A stretch of 64,000 bases of DNA from Amaranthus tricolor. Lineage: Eukaryota > Streptophyta > Magnoliopsida > Caryophyllales > Amaranthaceae. The notes below the pieces were generated by a model. The model did no database searches. It worked only from the letters and a program-made list of their open reading frames with translations, and was not told the origin of the DNA. The stretch spans positions 18,208,931 through 18,272,930 of the forward strand of contig NC_080060.1 of NCBI RefSeq assembly GCF_026212465.1, given 5' to 3'. Each line of letters opens with the position of its first letter. Position 1 is the first letter of the stretch. The position numbers and the translations under genes are program-made. Positions 45,329 through 57,100 of this stretch are shown one piece after another.

Positions 45329-46088
45329 TAATCTTAATGTGATTTGCCAAACAATAAATTAACGTAGCATCACGTAAATTTACCTCACTACGCTTAGGTA
45401 GGATAAATCTACGTGCGATGTTGTAAAGCAGTTTGTGTAGTGGTGACAACACATTGTGACTAATTTTTCCTTTCTTCACCTGAATCGCTAAAAACTTCAG
45501 CACAGTTTTCTCGTTAATACCAGAAAAAACGATTTTCGACCCAACATAATAAGTGTCAAAGCCAACAGCAGACACTCCGAACCATTCTCCTAACATCAAG
45601 TTGTTAAATTCTATTTTTATTTCCTTGACTACACTCGAACAGACACCATTATCAATTGAAAAATTCGAAATAAACTCTCGTATTAAGTTTAGGTAAATGG
45701 GGTTACAACAGTAGTCAGCCATTAAAGTTTCCCAGTACTAATTTTGTAAAATTGCGTGGAGTTGAGGAAAAGGAGTGGATTCATACCAGTATTTATCAAA
45801 TCCAAATCCCACGGTCATTTCTTTTGAAACTTCCTCAGCGCTGTTGGGATCAGCATTCTTTTCCCTTTTAGCGGATTTTGACAATGATTTGTCCACTGTA
45901 GTGTCAATAGGTCTCTTGCTACTCACATGCATCGTGGATGCACTTGGTGTACCCGATTGTTCTTGAGATGATGACGGAGGTGCAACAATCTGAGGTGATG
46001 GATGAATTACTTTCAATGGTTTTGGTTGGGTGTTTTTCGGTGTTTTATTGGATTGGCTTTTGCTAGAAGTGGATTTTGGGGATTTCAT
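45329..46088 (-). pseudogene. Sirevirus third ORF (env-like), N-terminal part
   Basis: The likely start is MKSPKSTSSKSQSNKTPKN at 46088: a basic, Ser/Pro/Thr-rich N-terminus followed by KRPIDTTVDKSLSKSAKREK. A TAG at 45738-45740 (CAG to TAG would explain it) breaks the frame, which reopens at once as YWETL then MADYCCNPIYLNLIREFI. The LGEWFGVSAVGFDTYYVG and LHKLLYNIARRFILPKRSEV blocks resemble the plant transposon protein domain found in Sirevirus and other retroelement third ORFs. I see no strong signal peptide or membrane anchor, so envelope function is doubtful. It is interrupted by the CRM-like Gypsy. Confidence 0.75.
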
Positions 46089-46205
46089 GATGAGTTTCTG
46101 GGTTGAAGAAGATGAAGCGAGATTGAGAGTGAGAGATTTGCAGTTTGCTTGTTGGTTGTGACGTGAGGGGGTGTTTATAATGAATATGAGGTGATGGTTC
46201 CACAA

Positions 46206-46612
46206 TGGTTTGCATTACACATTAATTAATTTTGCATGTGTACACAATATATTTGAGAGGGTAGGTTCATGGAATCGTTAGTTAATAACGGATTTTTGAA
46301 GCATTACGATGATCCCCCTCCCACTTTTTAAATAATTTGCGTAAACCATCTATTAAAAGAAATTGCTGGAATAGAAAAATATTGAAATTGAAAATATGAA
46401 ATATTTTATATGAGTATAGAATAAATAGAAAATTTATGCTTCTTTTGTCTGATCAATTTAAACATGCAAACATGAGAGCATTCACAGCATATACTTTTAA
46501 ATAACTGTGTACCTGATCCTTTCAATAATTGATTTTTCAATCAAGATTTTTGTGGATGATATGACCCTTTCAATTTTCATTTTGCCTTTGAGGAGCATGC
46601 TTGTCACATACT
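46206..46612 (-). other. Spacer between pol and the third ORF
   Basis: About 400 AT-rich bases between the RNase H stop and ORF3. No feature recognised. Confidence 0.6.
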
Positions 46613-47937
46613 TTAGTGTAGCTTAATCATGCCAAGTTCTAATCTCGTTTTTTTGTGTTGTTCTCTTGGGAGTGGTTTTGTCATGATATCAACTATTTGC
46701 TCGTTAGTATTTACATGCTTGACGATAATATTTTTATTTTCAACATTGTCCTTGAGAAAATGATGTCTTATGTGGATATGTTTTACTCTAGAGTGATGCA
46801 CTGGATCTTTTAATATGCATATGGCACTGGTATTATCACGATAAATAGGAACACATTCAAACTTAATACCAAAATCTCTTAGCTGCTGTTTTATCCAAAG
46901 CATTTGGGAACAGCAAGCTGCTGCTGCTGCCACATATTCTGCTTCAGCGGTGGATAATGCAACGGTGTTTTGTTTCTTGGAACGCCACGATACTAAACAT
47001 GAGCCAAGAAATTGTACCATACTTGAAGTACTTTTTCTGTTTATTAGATCTCCTACATAATCTGCATCACTAAAACCTTTCAAGTCATAGACATCACTTT
47101 TAGGGTAAAATAGGGACAAGTCATCTGTTCCCTTCAAGTATCTCGGAATTCGTTTCACTGCTGTGTGATGTGATTCGTTAGGGTTTGACTGAAATCTAGC
47201 ACATAAACCAACACTAAAAGAAATATCGGGTCTACTTGCAGTTAGATACAATAAAGAGCCAATCATGCCTCGATACATAGTTTGATCTACATCTGTACCA
47301 TTTAAATCTTCATCTAATCTAACATTTGTACCCATAGGTGTATGGTTAGTTTTAGCATTATTCAAGCCATATCATTTGTGGCGCCAAAAATAATATCATC
47401 AACATAAATTTGAACAACTAAAATATCGGAACCTCTATTCTTAAAGAATAATGTTTTGTCGATTTTACCTCTAACAAAGTTTTTTTCAATCAAGAACTTT
47501 GATAGTCTTTCATACCATTGCCTAGTAGCTTGTTTTAAGCCATAAAGAGCTTTATCAAGCTTGTAGACATGATCCAGACAAGAGGTACTTTCAAAGCCTG
47601 GGGGTTGTTCAACAAAAACTTCTTCATCAAGAAAACCATTCAAGAAAGCACATTTCACATCCATTTGATATAATTTAAAGTTCATAAATGCAGCAAAAGA
47701 AATTAAAATTCTAATAGCCTCTAACCTCGCTACCGGAGCAGATGTCTCGGTATAATCAATTCCTTCTTGTTGATTGTACCCTTTAATCACGAGCCTTGCT
47801 TTGTTTCTTACAATGATTCCATGCTCATCTAATTTGTTCCGAAATACCCATTTTAATCCAATCACTTTTTCGTGTTTTGGTTTGGGTTCTAAATGCCATA
47901 CTTTATTTCTTTCAAATTCATTCAATTCATCTTGCAT
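46613..47937 (-). pseudogene. Sirevirus RT and RNase H with an internal deletion
   Basis: RT reads [64 protein letters not shown] and [16 protein letters not shown], then the catalytic [12 protein letters not shown], and stops at 47362. The next frame (47365) starts at NNAKTNHTPMGTNVRLDEDL. About 90 residues expected between YVDDIIFG and that block are missing, so the thumb-side part of RT is deleted. RNase H is long and open: GLYLTASRPDISFSVGLCA-like, FSDADYVGDLINRKSTS, ALSTAEAEYVAAAAACCSQ, DNTSAICILKDPVHHSRVKHIHIRHHFLKD. It ends in LGMIKLH at 46613. Confidence 0.9.
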
Positions 47938-48910
47938 GGCTACGATCTATTCGGAATCTCTTAGAGCTTCTTCGTGATTTTTGGGTTCAAGTGATGATAG
48001 GAACGCAAAGTGTGCACAAAAATTTCTCATTTGGGATCTGGTTTGTATTCCCTTATTCAAATCACGGACTATCAAATCAAGAGGATGACATTTTTGATAT
48101 CTCCAAGGTTTGGGCACAAATTTTCTTGTGGGAATAGTAGTAGGCTCTGGATTATTCGCTTGATTGTTATTCTGTTCAGCTTCTACTGGATCAACTTGCT
48201 CATTTGTGGGAACAATTGGATTGGGAACAGTCTATTGGTCCTGATGTACTGGCAGTTCTTGATCTTGATCAGACCTCTCTGCATCTTCTTGAATAGGCTG
48301 TTCTCCTGCTGTTCCATGATCTTGCTCTTTCATTTCTTCTTCATCGTCCTCTAGATTTGCAAGTCCTATTTTAAAATTATTTATATCCTGTTCACTTGTC
48401 AAAAAGTTAGTTTCATCAAAAATAATGTGAACGGATTCCTCTATCCACATTGTTCTTTTATTGTAAACTCTGTAGGCTTTACGGTGAGATGAATAACCAA
48501 TGAATACTGCTTCATCACTTCTTTCATCAAACTTTCCTATATTTTGTTTTCCATTAGCATGAACAAAGTATTTACATCCAAACACACGAAAATTGGAAAT
48601 ATTTGGTTTTACACCTTTAAGCAATTCATAGGGTGTCTTAGAAGTGATTGGTCTTATCAATACTCGATTTAAAATATAGCATGCAGTATTAACAACTTCA
48701 GCCCAAAAATTTATAGGTGGACCACTAGCAATTAACATGGTTCTAGCCATTTCGTCTAATGTTCTATTTTTTCTTTCTACCACACCATTTTGTTGTGGTG
48801 TTCTTAATGTTGAAAAATTATGACTTATTCCATGTTCATTGCAGTAATTCATAAAGCTTGAATTTTCAAATTCTTTACCATGATCTGAACTTATGTGAAT
48901 AAGTTGATTA
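47938..48910 (-). pseudogene. Sirevirus integrase core (C-terminal part) and linker
   Basis: The second and third catalytic positions are intact: ISSDHGKEFENSSF (Asp) and STLRTPQQNGVVERKNRTLDEMARTML (Glu). The GKFDERSDEAVFIGYSSHRKAYRVYN block follows, then an acidic, Gln-rich linker. Same-frame nonsense codons occur at 48232-48234 (from CAG) and 47947-47949 (from TGG). The N-terminal part of integrase lies at 52888-53427, beyond the gag-protease Gypsy insert. Confidence 0.9.
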
Positions 48911-49840
48911 TGCAACAATTATGGACAATCTACAATACAAGTCCAAACATGTAGAGCATAATTGTTTCAGTACACTTACTGAGTCTACTGAACTTGCTGA
49001 CTTTTTCTTGAAGAATAAGGAAGATCATCTTCAAGATGGATTGAACATCTACATGCAAGCATGGCAAGACTAAGGGGGAACAAAGGGAAGTCTCCCAAAT
49101 AACCAGAACAGAAGGTTGTTCCCAAATCAGCAAGCAACAGAACAGCAAAGACACCGATCTGCCTGGCAGCCCACCTTGCGAGCATTGGAACGTCTAACCT
49201 GGTGTGTGTATGAGCGTGGGAATTCAAAGAAAGGCATCTTTGGACAAGAAAGAAGAAGCTAAGACTCAGAGTTAGCACGGAGAGTCCTCACAAGCCCAAA
49301 AGATCAGCTCCAAGGTCGCGTGTTCGCCAGATATTTGAGAATGGCTGATTTCAGAATACTTAGCCTATTTTATGTTTCTATTTTAGTTCCTTATTTTGCA
49401 CGTGTTGAAATAATAAGGCACGGGGTTAGTTATGATTGTTAGAAACCCAATTATAGCCGTTATAGCTCTATATAAAGGAGCAACCTCATTGTATCATATT
49501 CAGTTTTTGTTGATTAATGAATTTTCATTCAAGTAATTGTGTGCGATTACAAACTTGAGTGTTGTCTTTGTGAGTGAAGCAAAGAGAGGATTCAGTCAAT
49601 TCCACGAGAGTTAAGAGAGTGAATCCTAATTTGAGTGTAAGGAGGAGGCCAGGGACTGAGTGAAGGTTCATTGTCTCCATCCACGACATAGAACCATCCC
49701 AAGGAATTGTTCTTGTCACCCTTCTGTTTTGATACAAAACAGAAGGTTTTGCTTGTTCTTCGTGTGTCAAGGGAGTTCTTGGCATCAATCTTGAAGGTGT
49801 TAAACGGTTTCTTGGATCAATCCTCACCATATTTGGTGCA
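48911..49840 (+). repeat. 5' LTR of the deleted Gypsy
   Basis: Begins TGCAACAATTATGGAC and ends ATATTTGGTGCA. A TATA-type CTATATAAAGGAGC lies near 49469. Confidence 0.92.
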
Positions 49841-50562
49841 AATTGGTATCAGAGCCGCGTTTCGAGGAGGGATACGATCAAAAGGAACAAAGGAAATCAG
49901 GTAAACAACATCACATACACGCCTCGTAAGGGTAAAACAGAAGGATCAGGTATTGTGCAAATTTTTTTCAATTTTCACGAATACAGGTAAGAATACAGTC
50001 TTATACTTTCATAATTCGATCTTTCTTTGTTAATTACTCATTTGTGATTAAATAATACGGTTTATATCTTATCATTGTATGAATTTGATTGTGGAATGCA
50101 AATTTCTGATATTCTAATTATCGCATGAATGAATGCAAATCAATTGGATTTTTGATATTCTGTTTTTGAGTCATTATACGTATCAAATTTTGTTCACTAA
50201 TTCATTTACATTCAATTCTTGTATGTCCTGGATGAATATTTGTTGAAATTTGATAACAATTGCATTTTAAACATTCGAACAATAGTCTTCGTTGCGAAAA
50301 TTAATATATGCGATTTCTGAATCTTGAATTCCAATCTTTGTTTGTTGTAGGTGTAATATCTGACAGGAATTGGATAGAATTTGTTTATGAATCATTGAAT
50401 ACTACGATTGCTTGAGGAAGATTGATCATAACAATCTGATTTGCGAAAATTTTTCTGGAAAATTAGGGTTTGGTATTTGTGTGTTTGTCTTTGTTGCATT
50501 CATCCTTGTTTCTGAAAATTTTGCTGTTTAAGAATTTCTTGCATTGTGATATTGAGAACATC

Positions 50563-52254
50563 ATGAATACGGATGAGAGGTTTGCTGAAATGGCTCTTGC
50601 CATCCAACAACTCGCACAAACAATGAATAGAATGCAGATGAACCAACAAGAAAGGGTAGCGCCTGCACATAACCATGAAAGAAACACAGAAGACAATACC
50701 CTTAGATTGGATGTCTCTGATTTTGGAGGAACAACACATAACCCCGAGGATTACTTGGAATGGGAGGCTGGACTGGAGAGATACTTTGAGTTCAAAGAGA
50801 CTTCTGAAGAACAGCAATACAAGTTGGCAAAAATCAAGCTAACCAAGCTAGCTGCCATATGGCTTGAGGGAATTCAGAAGCAAAGAAGGAGGGAGAATAG
50901 GGAAAGGATTAACACCTGGACCAAGCTTAAGAAACACCTTCGAAGGAAGTATGTACCCTCATCATATAGACAAAATCTCTTTGTACAATGGAGTACACTC
51001 AAGCAAGGAAGCAAAACAGTGGTTGATTATATACAAGAGTGGGAAAAATTATCCGTTCTTTGTGATGTTAATGAACCAGAGGAAATGAAAATAGGTAAGT
51101 TCATAGGAGGCCTGAGGGAGGATTTGAGGGAAAAACTTGAGGTGATGCAGCATTTGACCCTCGACACAGCTTGTGATAGTGCCCTCACCTATGAAAAATA
51201 CTCCAAGAAAAGGAACACCTGTACACAGCCCCTTGAGTCTACTTTCCCTAAGCCTAACACAGTAGGTATTACAGCAAATGTGGGAGTAGGAACTTGCACA
51301 AATAGTAGAATATCACAGCCTGCAATAACCAACAGAACCAAGGACAAAACCAACGTACCTATGAAGGATGAGATGTGTTTCAAGTGTCATGGCCATGGAC
51401 ACTACAGAAATGAGTGTCCTAATGCACGAGCTTTCACCAACATTGAGTAGACTGAGATTCACAGTAGGGAGAGAGGACATAGAGCTATGCTAGTAGCCAA
51501 GGATGGGGAGGAGAAGGTCATATTACCACCCACACCCACAGATGAACACGAAGGCTCTTACATACTGACCAGCCTGGGCACTTTGCAAAGAACTGAACCA
51601 AGTGACACTGAGGGAAGTGAGTCAGAGGGTGAGAACAGAGAGTTAGTATACCCTGAAGAAGGAAGCTACCACTTGCTTGTAAAAAGAAATTTCCATGCCA
51701 CACCAAAGGGAAAACACGCTGACCAAAGAGAGAGCGTGTTTCAGACCAAGTGTAGGGTGAAGGATAGAGTGTGCGACCTTATAATTGATGGGGGAAGCGA
51801 GACCAACTGTGTGAGCCATCAGTTAGTACAGGACCTGAACATGAACACTAGTAATCACCCGAAACCATACAAACTACGATGGTTAGATAGCAAGGCTGAG
51901 GGCTTTGTAAGGAAGCAGTGTTTAGTTAGCTTCTCAATAGGATCCTACAATGATGAGATGATGTGTGATGTCGTGAACATGAATGCATGTCATATACTGT
52001 TGGGAAGACCATGGCAGCACGATAGGCACTCCATACATGATGGGCTTACCAACATCTATACCATCAAACATGAAGGGAAACTAAAAGATCTTATACCCCT
52101 ACCTCCATGTAAAACCATTGTTGCTCCTACAAAACAGAAGCAAACAAACTATGAGCTGAACAGAAGCAAACAGAAGCAAACAGAAGCAAAGACACCGATC
52201 TGCCTGGCAGCCCACCTTGCGAGCATTGGAACGTCTAACCTGGTGTGTGTATGA
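50563..52254 (+). pseudogene. gag and protease of the deleted Gypsy
   Basis: It starts MNTDERFAEMALAIQQLAQT at 50563. Gag includes LRLDVSDFGGTTHNPEDYLEWE, KLTKLAAIWLEGIQKQRRRE and the knuckle CFKCHGHGHYRNEC (about 51379-51420). A TAG at 51448-51450 stands where the related element at 56-58 kb has EWAEI, so TGG to TAG is the simplest cause. The frame then continues unbroken. The protease shows LIIDGGSETNCVS (about 51779), with DGG instead of DSG as in many plant Gypsy elements, and HILLGRPWQHDR. After CKTIVAP the frame runs across the deletion junction into LTR sequence and stops at 52254. Confidence 0.9.
52161..52190 (+). repeat. CAGAAGCAAA x3 at the deletion junction
   Basis: Three tandem copies of a 10-mer sit exactly where protease sequence joins truncated LTR sequence. 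A further AACAGAAGCAAAC lies about 30 bp upstream. Confidence 0.9.
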
Positions 52255-52882
52255 GCGTGGGAATTCAAAGAAAGGCATCTTTGGACAAGAAAGAAGAAGC
52301 CAAGACTCAAAGTTAGCACGGAGAGTCCTCACAGAGCACACAAGATCAGCTCCAAGGTCGCGTGTTCGCCAGATATTTGAGAATGGCTGAATTCAGAAGA
52401 CTTAGCCTATTTTATGTTTCTGTTTTAGTTCCTTATTTTGCACGTGTTGAAATAATAAGGCACGGGGTTAGTTATGATTGTTAGACACCCCATTATAGCC
52501 GTTATAGCTCTATATAAAGCAGCAACCTCATTGTATCATATTCAGTTTTTGTTGATTAATGAATTTTCATTCAAGTAATTGTGTGCGATTACAAACTTGA
52601 GTGTTGTCTTTGTGAGTGAAGCAAAGAGAGGATTCAGTCAATTCCACGAGAGTTAAGAGAGTGAATCCTAATTTGAGTGTGAGGAAGAGGCCAGGGACTG
52701 AGTGAAGGTTCATTGTCTCCATCCATGACATAGAACCATCCCAAGGGATTGTTCTTGTCACCCTTCTGTTTTGATACAAAACAGAAGGTTTTGCTTGTTC
52801 TTCGTGTGTCAAGGGAGTTCTTGGCATCAATCTTGAAGGTGTTAAACGGTTTCTTGGATCAATCCTCACCATATTTGGTGCA
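52185..52882 (+). repeat. Truncated 3' LTR of the deleted Gypsy
   Basis: Corresponds to 49144-49840 of the 5' LTR and ends ATATTTGGTGCA next to GATTA. Confidence 0.92.
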
Positions 52883-52887
52883 GATTA

Positions 52888-53427
52888 TTAGTAGATTTTT
52901 GTATTTTGTTAGCAAAAGAAACAAACTCATTAAAAGCTTCATCTTTGCTTACTAAAAATAAAGTCCATGTAAATCTAATATAATCATCAACAATGAGAAA
53001 CACATATCTTTTGCCACTATGGCTTTGTAATCTCATCGGTCCACACAAATCTATATGTATTAATTCAAGTGGTTTAGAGGTGGTCACTACATTCTTTGGT
53101 TTAAAGGACGACCTTACTTGTTTTCCTTTGGTACAAGGATCACAAATCTCATCCTTTAGGAATTTTATTGATGGCAATCCTCTTACTAGGTCTTTTAATC
53201 TTAAAGAATTAATCAAAGTATAACTAGCATGATCTAGACGTTTATGCCAAAGAAATGGGTCGTCTTCTATAACACTGAGACACGTTAGACTGGATTTGGG
53301 AACAGTGTCGAGGTCCACAACATAAGTGTACCCTTTTCGGATTCCTTCGAGAACAATGTTTCCTGTGTCACTCCTAGAAATAATGCACTTTTCAGAAGTA
53401 AAGATTACAGAGTTACCTTCGTCGTAG
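52888..53427 (-). pseudogene. Sirevirus integrase, N-terminal part
   Basis: Zinc-binding H-x-x-x-H and C-x-x-C residues are visible (LWHKRLDHASY, EICDPCTKGKQVRSSFKPKN). The first catalytic Asp is in LIHIDLCGPM, followed by GKRYVFLIVDDYIRFTWTLFL. It joins across the GATTA duplication to the core at 48910 without loss of frame. Upstream it joins across the CGTAG duplication to the protease end (ISQFYDEG). All three catalytic acids of this integrase are therefore still encoded, although in two separated pieces. Confidence 0.88.
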
Positions 53428-54131
53428 TGGAACAAGTTTACAGCGGAAGATTTGTTTATGATTTCTTTGATTAAAGGTTTTCTCGATCAAAGGGTTGTTT
53501 TAAGGCGAATTCTAAGTAATCTTGAAGGACTACTTATCCTGGAAGAAGACACCGATTCCCCTAAGGAATACAAGGCCTTAATCCTCACAATTCTCACAAA
53601 GATCAACGTGATCTTGGAGAAGTATGAATCCGTGAAGGCTTGAACACACTCAAACTCTCCAACAGAAAATGAAGAACAAACAGAAACAGACACTTGTCTT
53701 CTGAATGATTACAACTCAATATGAATTATCAAATCTGAATTATTGAATATCTCTTACAAACTGGAGGGGAGCCTTATTTATAGATTTGGCTTTCTCCTCT
53801 TAACGGCTAAAAATCAAGAAAAAGGCGCCTAAGTTCTAACGGCTCTAACAGAAGGCTTAAAATAGAATGCGCTAGTTCTTCTGTCAGGTTTTAGGGACAC
53901 CTAACTGTTCCTTCTCCAGCTGTTCCTTATCCTTCCTCTTTTATATATAGAACTGTGTACGCTTTTCTCCATGCTGGGCCATGTACGTTCATATTATTGA
54001 GTAGCTGTACCTCCGTTCTTTGTTTATCAGCTTCCTTAACTTGGGTTGATTTAGGTTCAGCACGCTGTTCCTCTATACTGTTCCCAGTATTACCCTTACG
54101 CTGGTCATATGTAGAAGGTGTACTTGTTTCA
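53428..54131 (-). repeat. 3' LTR of the young Gypsy
   Basis: Minus reading begins TGAAACAAGTACACC and ends CTTGTTCCA. It contains the last codons of gag-pol. Confidence 0.96.
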
Positions 54132-57100
54132 TTCCCTCCTTCTTCAGCTCGAATTGTCCCCAATTCAGAGTTATCATAGTATGGCTGTAAATCCCCTATG
54201 TTGAATATGGGGGAGACTCCATATCGATCAGGCAGGTCTACTTTAAACGCATTATCCCCATATTTGTCAGTAATTTGGAATGGTCCATCAGCTCTTGGCA
54301 TTAATTTGTTTTTCCTCTGCCTTGGAAATCGTTCCTTCCTCAGGTGAATCCATACCCAGTCTCCAACCTGGAACTTTTGTGAAGCTGAAGTGCTTGTATT
54401 AACTTTTTGCTGGTACTTAGCAGTAGCTTGCTCAATATTTTTCTTGGTTTACTTATGGATGGTTATCATGTCCTCAGCATGCTGCTTAGCATCCCCATGT
54501 GGTCTGTAATGTGAAGGAAGATCAATTAGTGAGATAGGTACTATAGGATTCATTCCATATACGCATTCAAAAGGTGATATCTTAGTTGCCCAGCTTGGAC
54601 TCATATTATAGGCGAACTCTGCATGACACAGCTTAAGGTCCCAATCTCTTAGATTTTTCTTTACCAAAGTCCTAAGGATTGACCCTAATGTTTTGTTGGT
54701 CACCTCAGTTTGCCCATCAGTTTGCGGGTGATGAGAGGTGCTGTACAAAAGCTTGGTGTTAAGCAGTCTCCACAGGGTGCTCCAGAAAGAGCTTAAAAAT
54801 TTGCTATCCCTGTCTGATACTATCGTTCTATGGACCCCATGCAGCCGTACAATTTCTGCAGAGTAAAGCTTGGCGATTTGGTTAGCATCATTCACCTTAT
54901 TACATGCTATGAAATGGCTCATTTTGGAGAATCTATCTACCACAACCATGACTGCATCTTTGCCCCTCTGTGTTCTAGGTAGGGCAACTATAAAGTCCAT
55001 ACTTACATGTTCCCATGGTCTTTGTGCAATTGGTAGGGGCTTGTATTCTCCTTTATGGAATGTTATTTTTGCCTTGATACAAGGCTCACATCTTAAAATG
55101 ATCTTGCTTACTGTGCCCAACATTTTTGGCCAATAAAAGTGCTTGGCTAACATGTCCAAGGTTTTCTGTATACCAAAGTGTCCTGCTAAGCTTCCCTCAT
55201 GTATCTCTCTTACTAAGGCTGTTCTTAAAGATGTTCGAGGAATACATAGCCTGTTCCCTTTGAAGAGAAACCCCTGCTGGATACTAAATGGGCCCTGTGG
55301 TTGTTGGATGCACTGTTGGTAAAGGGTACTGAAGTCTGGATCAGTTTGGTACTGTTCCTTAATTATTTCAAAACCTAATACCTTGGCATCCAAGATAGCT
55401 AATAAGTGTGCTCTCCTACTTAGAGCATCTGCCACAGTGTTAGTTTTCTCAGTCTTATACTTAGCAACAAAGTTAAAGCTTTACATAAACTCAACCCACC
55501 TAGCATGTTTGGCACTAAGTTTGTTTTGCCAACTGATATGTTTAAGGGACTCATGGTCTGAATGCAGGACAAAGGGTTGTCCCTTAAGGTAATGGGACCA
55601 GTGCTCTAGAGCTCTAACCATGGCATAGAATTCCTTATCATAGGCTGAGTAATTTATCCTACTTTTATTTAGCTTTTCACTAAAGTATGCTACAGGTCTA
55701 CCTTCTTGGATTAAGACAGCTCCTATTCCTGTGTTGCTGGCATTGCATTCTACCTCAAATGGTTTACTGAAATCAGGTAGTCTCAAAATAGGAGGGTTAC
55801 ACATGGCTTCCTTAATATTCTCAAAAGCTAATTGTGCTTTTGTGGTCCATTTGAAAGTGTTCCCCTTAGTGCAGTCTGTGATTGGTGTCATAATGGTGCT
55901 AAAATCCTTAATGAATCTCCTGTAAAAAGAGGCTAGGCCATGAAAAGACCTTACCTGAGTGATACTAGTGGGTACTGACCAAGTCTTAATGGCTTCTATC
56001 TTTGTAGGGTCTACCTGCACTCCCTGTCTCCCTACTATAAATCCCAAGAAATAAACCTCAGTTAATAAGAAGGAACACTTCTCTAGTTTCCCAAATAGTC
56101 TCTGTTTCCTAAGGGTCTTGAACAACTGTTCCAAATGGTCAAGGTGTTCCTCTACACTCCTACTGTACACTAATATGTCATCAAGATACACCACTATAAA
56201 CCTTCCTAAAAATGGTCTTAGGACCTCATTCATTAATCTCATGAAGGTACTTGGGGCTCCAGTTAGCCCAAATGGCATAACCATCCACTCATACAAGCCA
56301 TATTTGGTTTTAAATGCGGTCTTCCATTCGTCGCCTTCTCTCATCCTGATTTGATGATACCCACTTCTCAAGTCTATCTTACTAAACCATTGAGATCCTG
56401 ACAATTCATCCAACATATCATCTATTCGGGGTATGGGAAACCTATATTTAACAGTAATGTTGTTCATGCTCCTGCTATCAACACACATTCACCATGTTCC
56501 ATCCTTTTTAGGAACAAGTAAGGTGGGAACAGCACATGGACTCATGCTTTCTCTAACATACCCTCTGTCCATAAGCTCCTGTATTTGTCTTTGCAACTCT
56601 TTGGTCTCCTCAGGGCTAGTTCTATATGCAGGCTTATTGGGTAGTGCTGCTCCTGGCATAAGATCTATTTGATGCTCAATGCCCCTTAATGGAGGTAACC
56701 CTACTAGTAATTCTATAGGAAAAACATCAGCAAATTGATCCAACAAGTTAGTGATCCTGGGGTCTGGTTGACTACTTTCTTGTGTTACTTCCTTACTGAA
56801 CAAAAGAAATGCTAGTCCTTCTCTCCTGACCTCCTTAATACTCACCTTTCTATTTATCAACGACACATTACCTACAGGTCTCTATGGAAGTGAAGTGCCT
56901 ACTGTCTTCTGTGAAGGTAAGGCGAAGCCACTGCCTATTGGTTGCTGTAGAGGTACAGTCCTGTGGGGTGGCAAGGGCATAAGGTCCTTAATTTTTCCCT
57001 CATGTCTCAAGGTATAAACATTAGTATAGCCATCATGTAAAGTCCTTCGGTCATGCTGCCATGGTCTACCTAAGAGCACATGACAGGCAGTCATGTCTAA

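Larger units (their letters stand above)
48911..52882 (+). mobile_element. Internally deleted Ty3/Gypsy (gag-protease only) in the Sirevirus integrase
   Basis: The 5' LTR is 48911-49840 (930 bp). The 3' LTR is cut short (52185-52882, lacking the first 233 bp). A perfect duplication GATTA lies at 48906-48910 and 52883-52887. The primer site TGGTATCAGAGC is at 49844-49855. Between the LTRs only leader, gag and protease remain. RT, RNase H, integrase and the start of the 3' LTR are gone, with the junction in a CAGAAGCAAA repeat at 52161-52190. The shared LTR parts differ at roughly 2-3% of positions. It could only have moved with enzymes supplied by a relative such as the element at 53428-59854. 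Confidence 0.93.
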
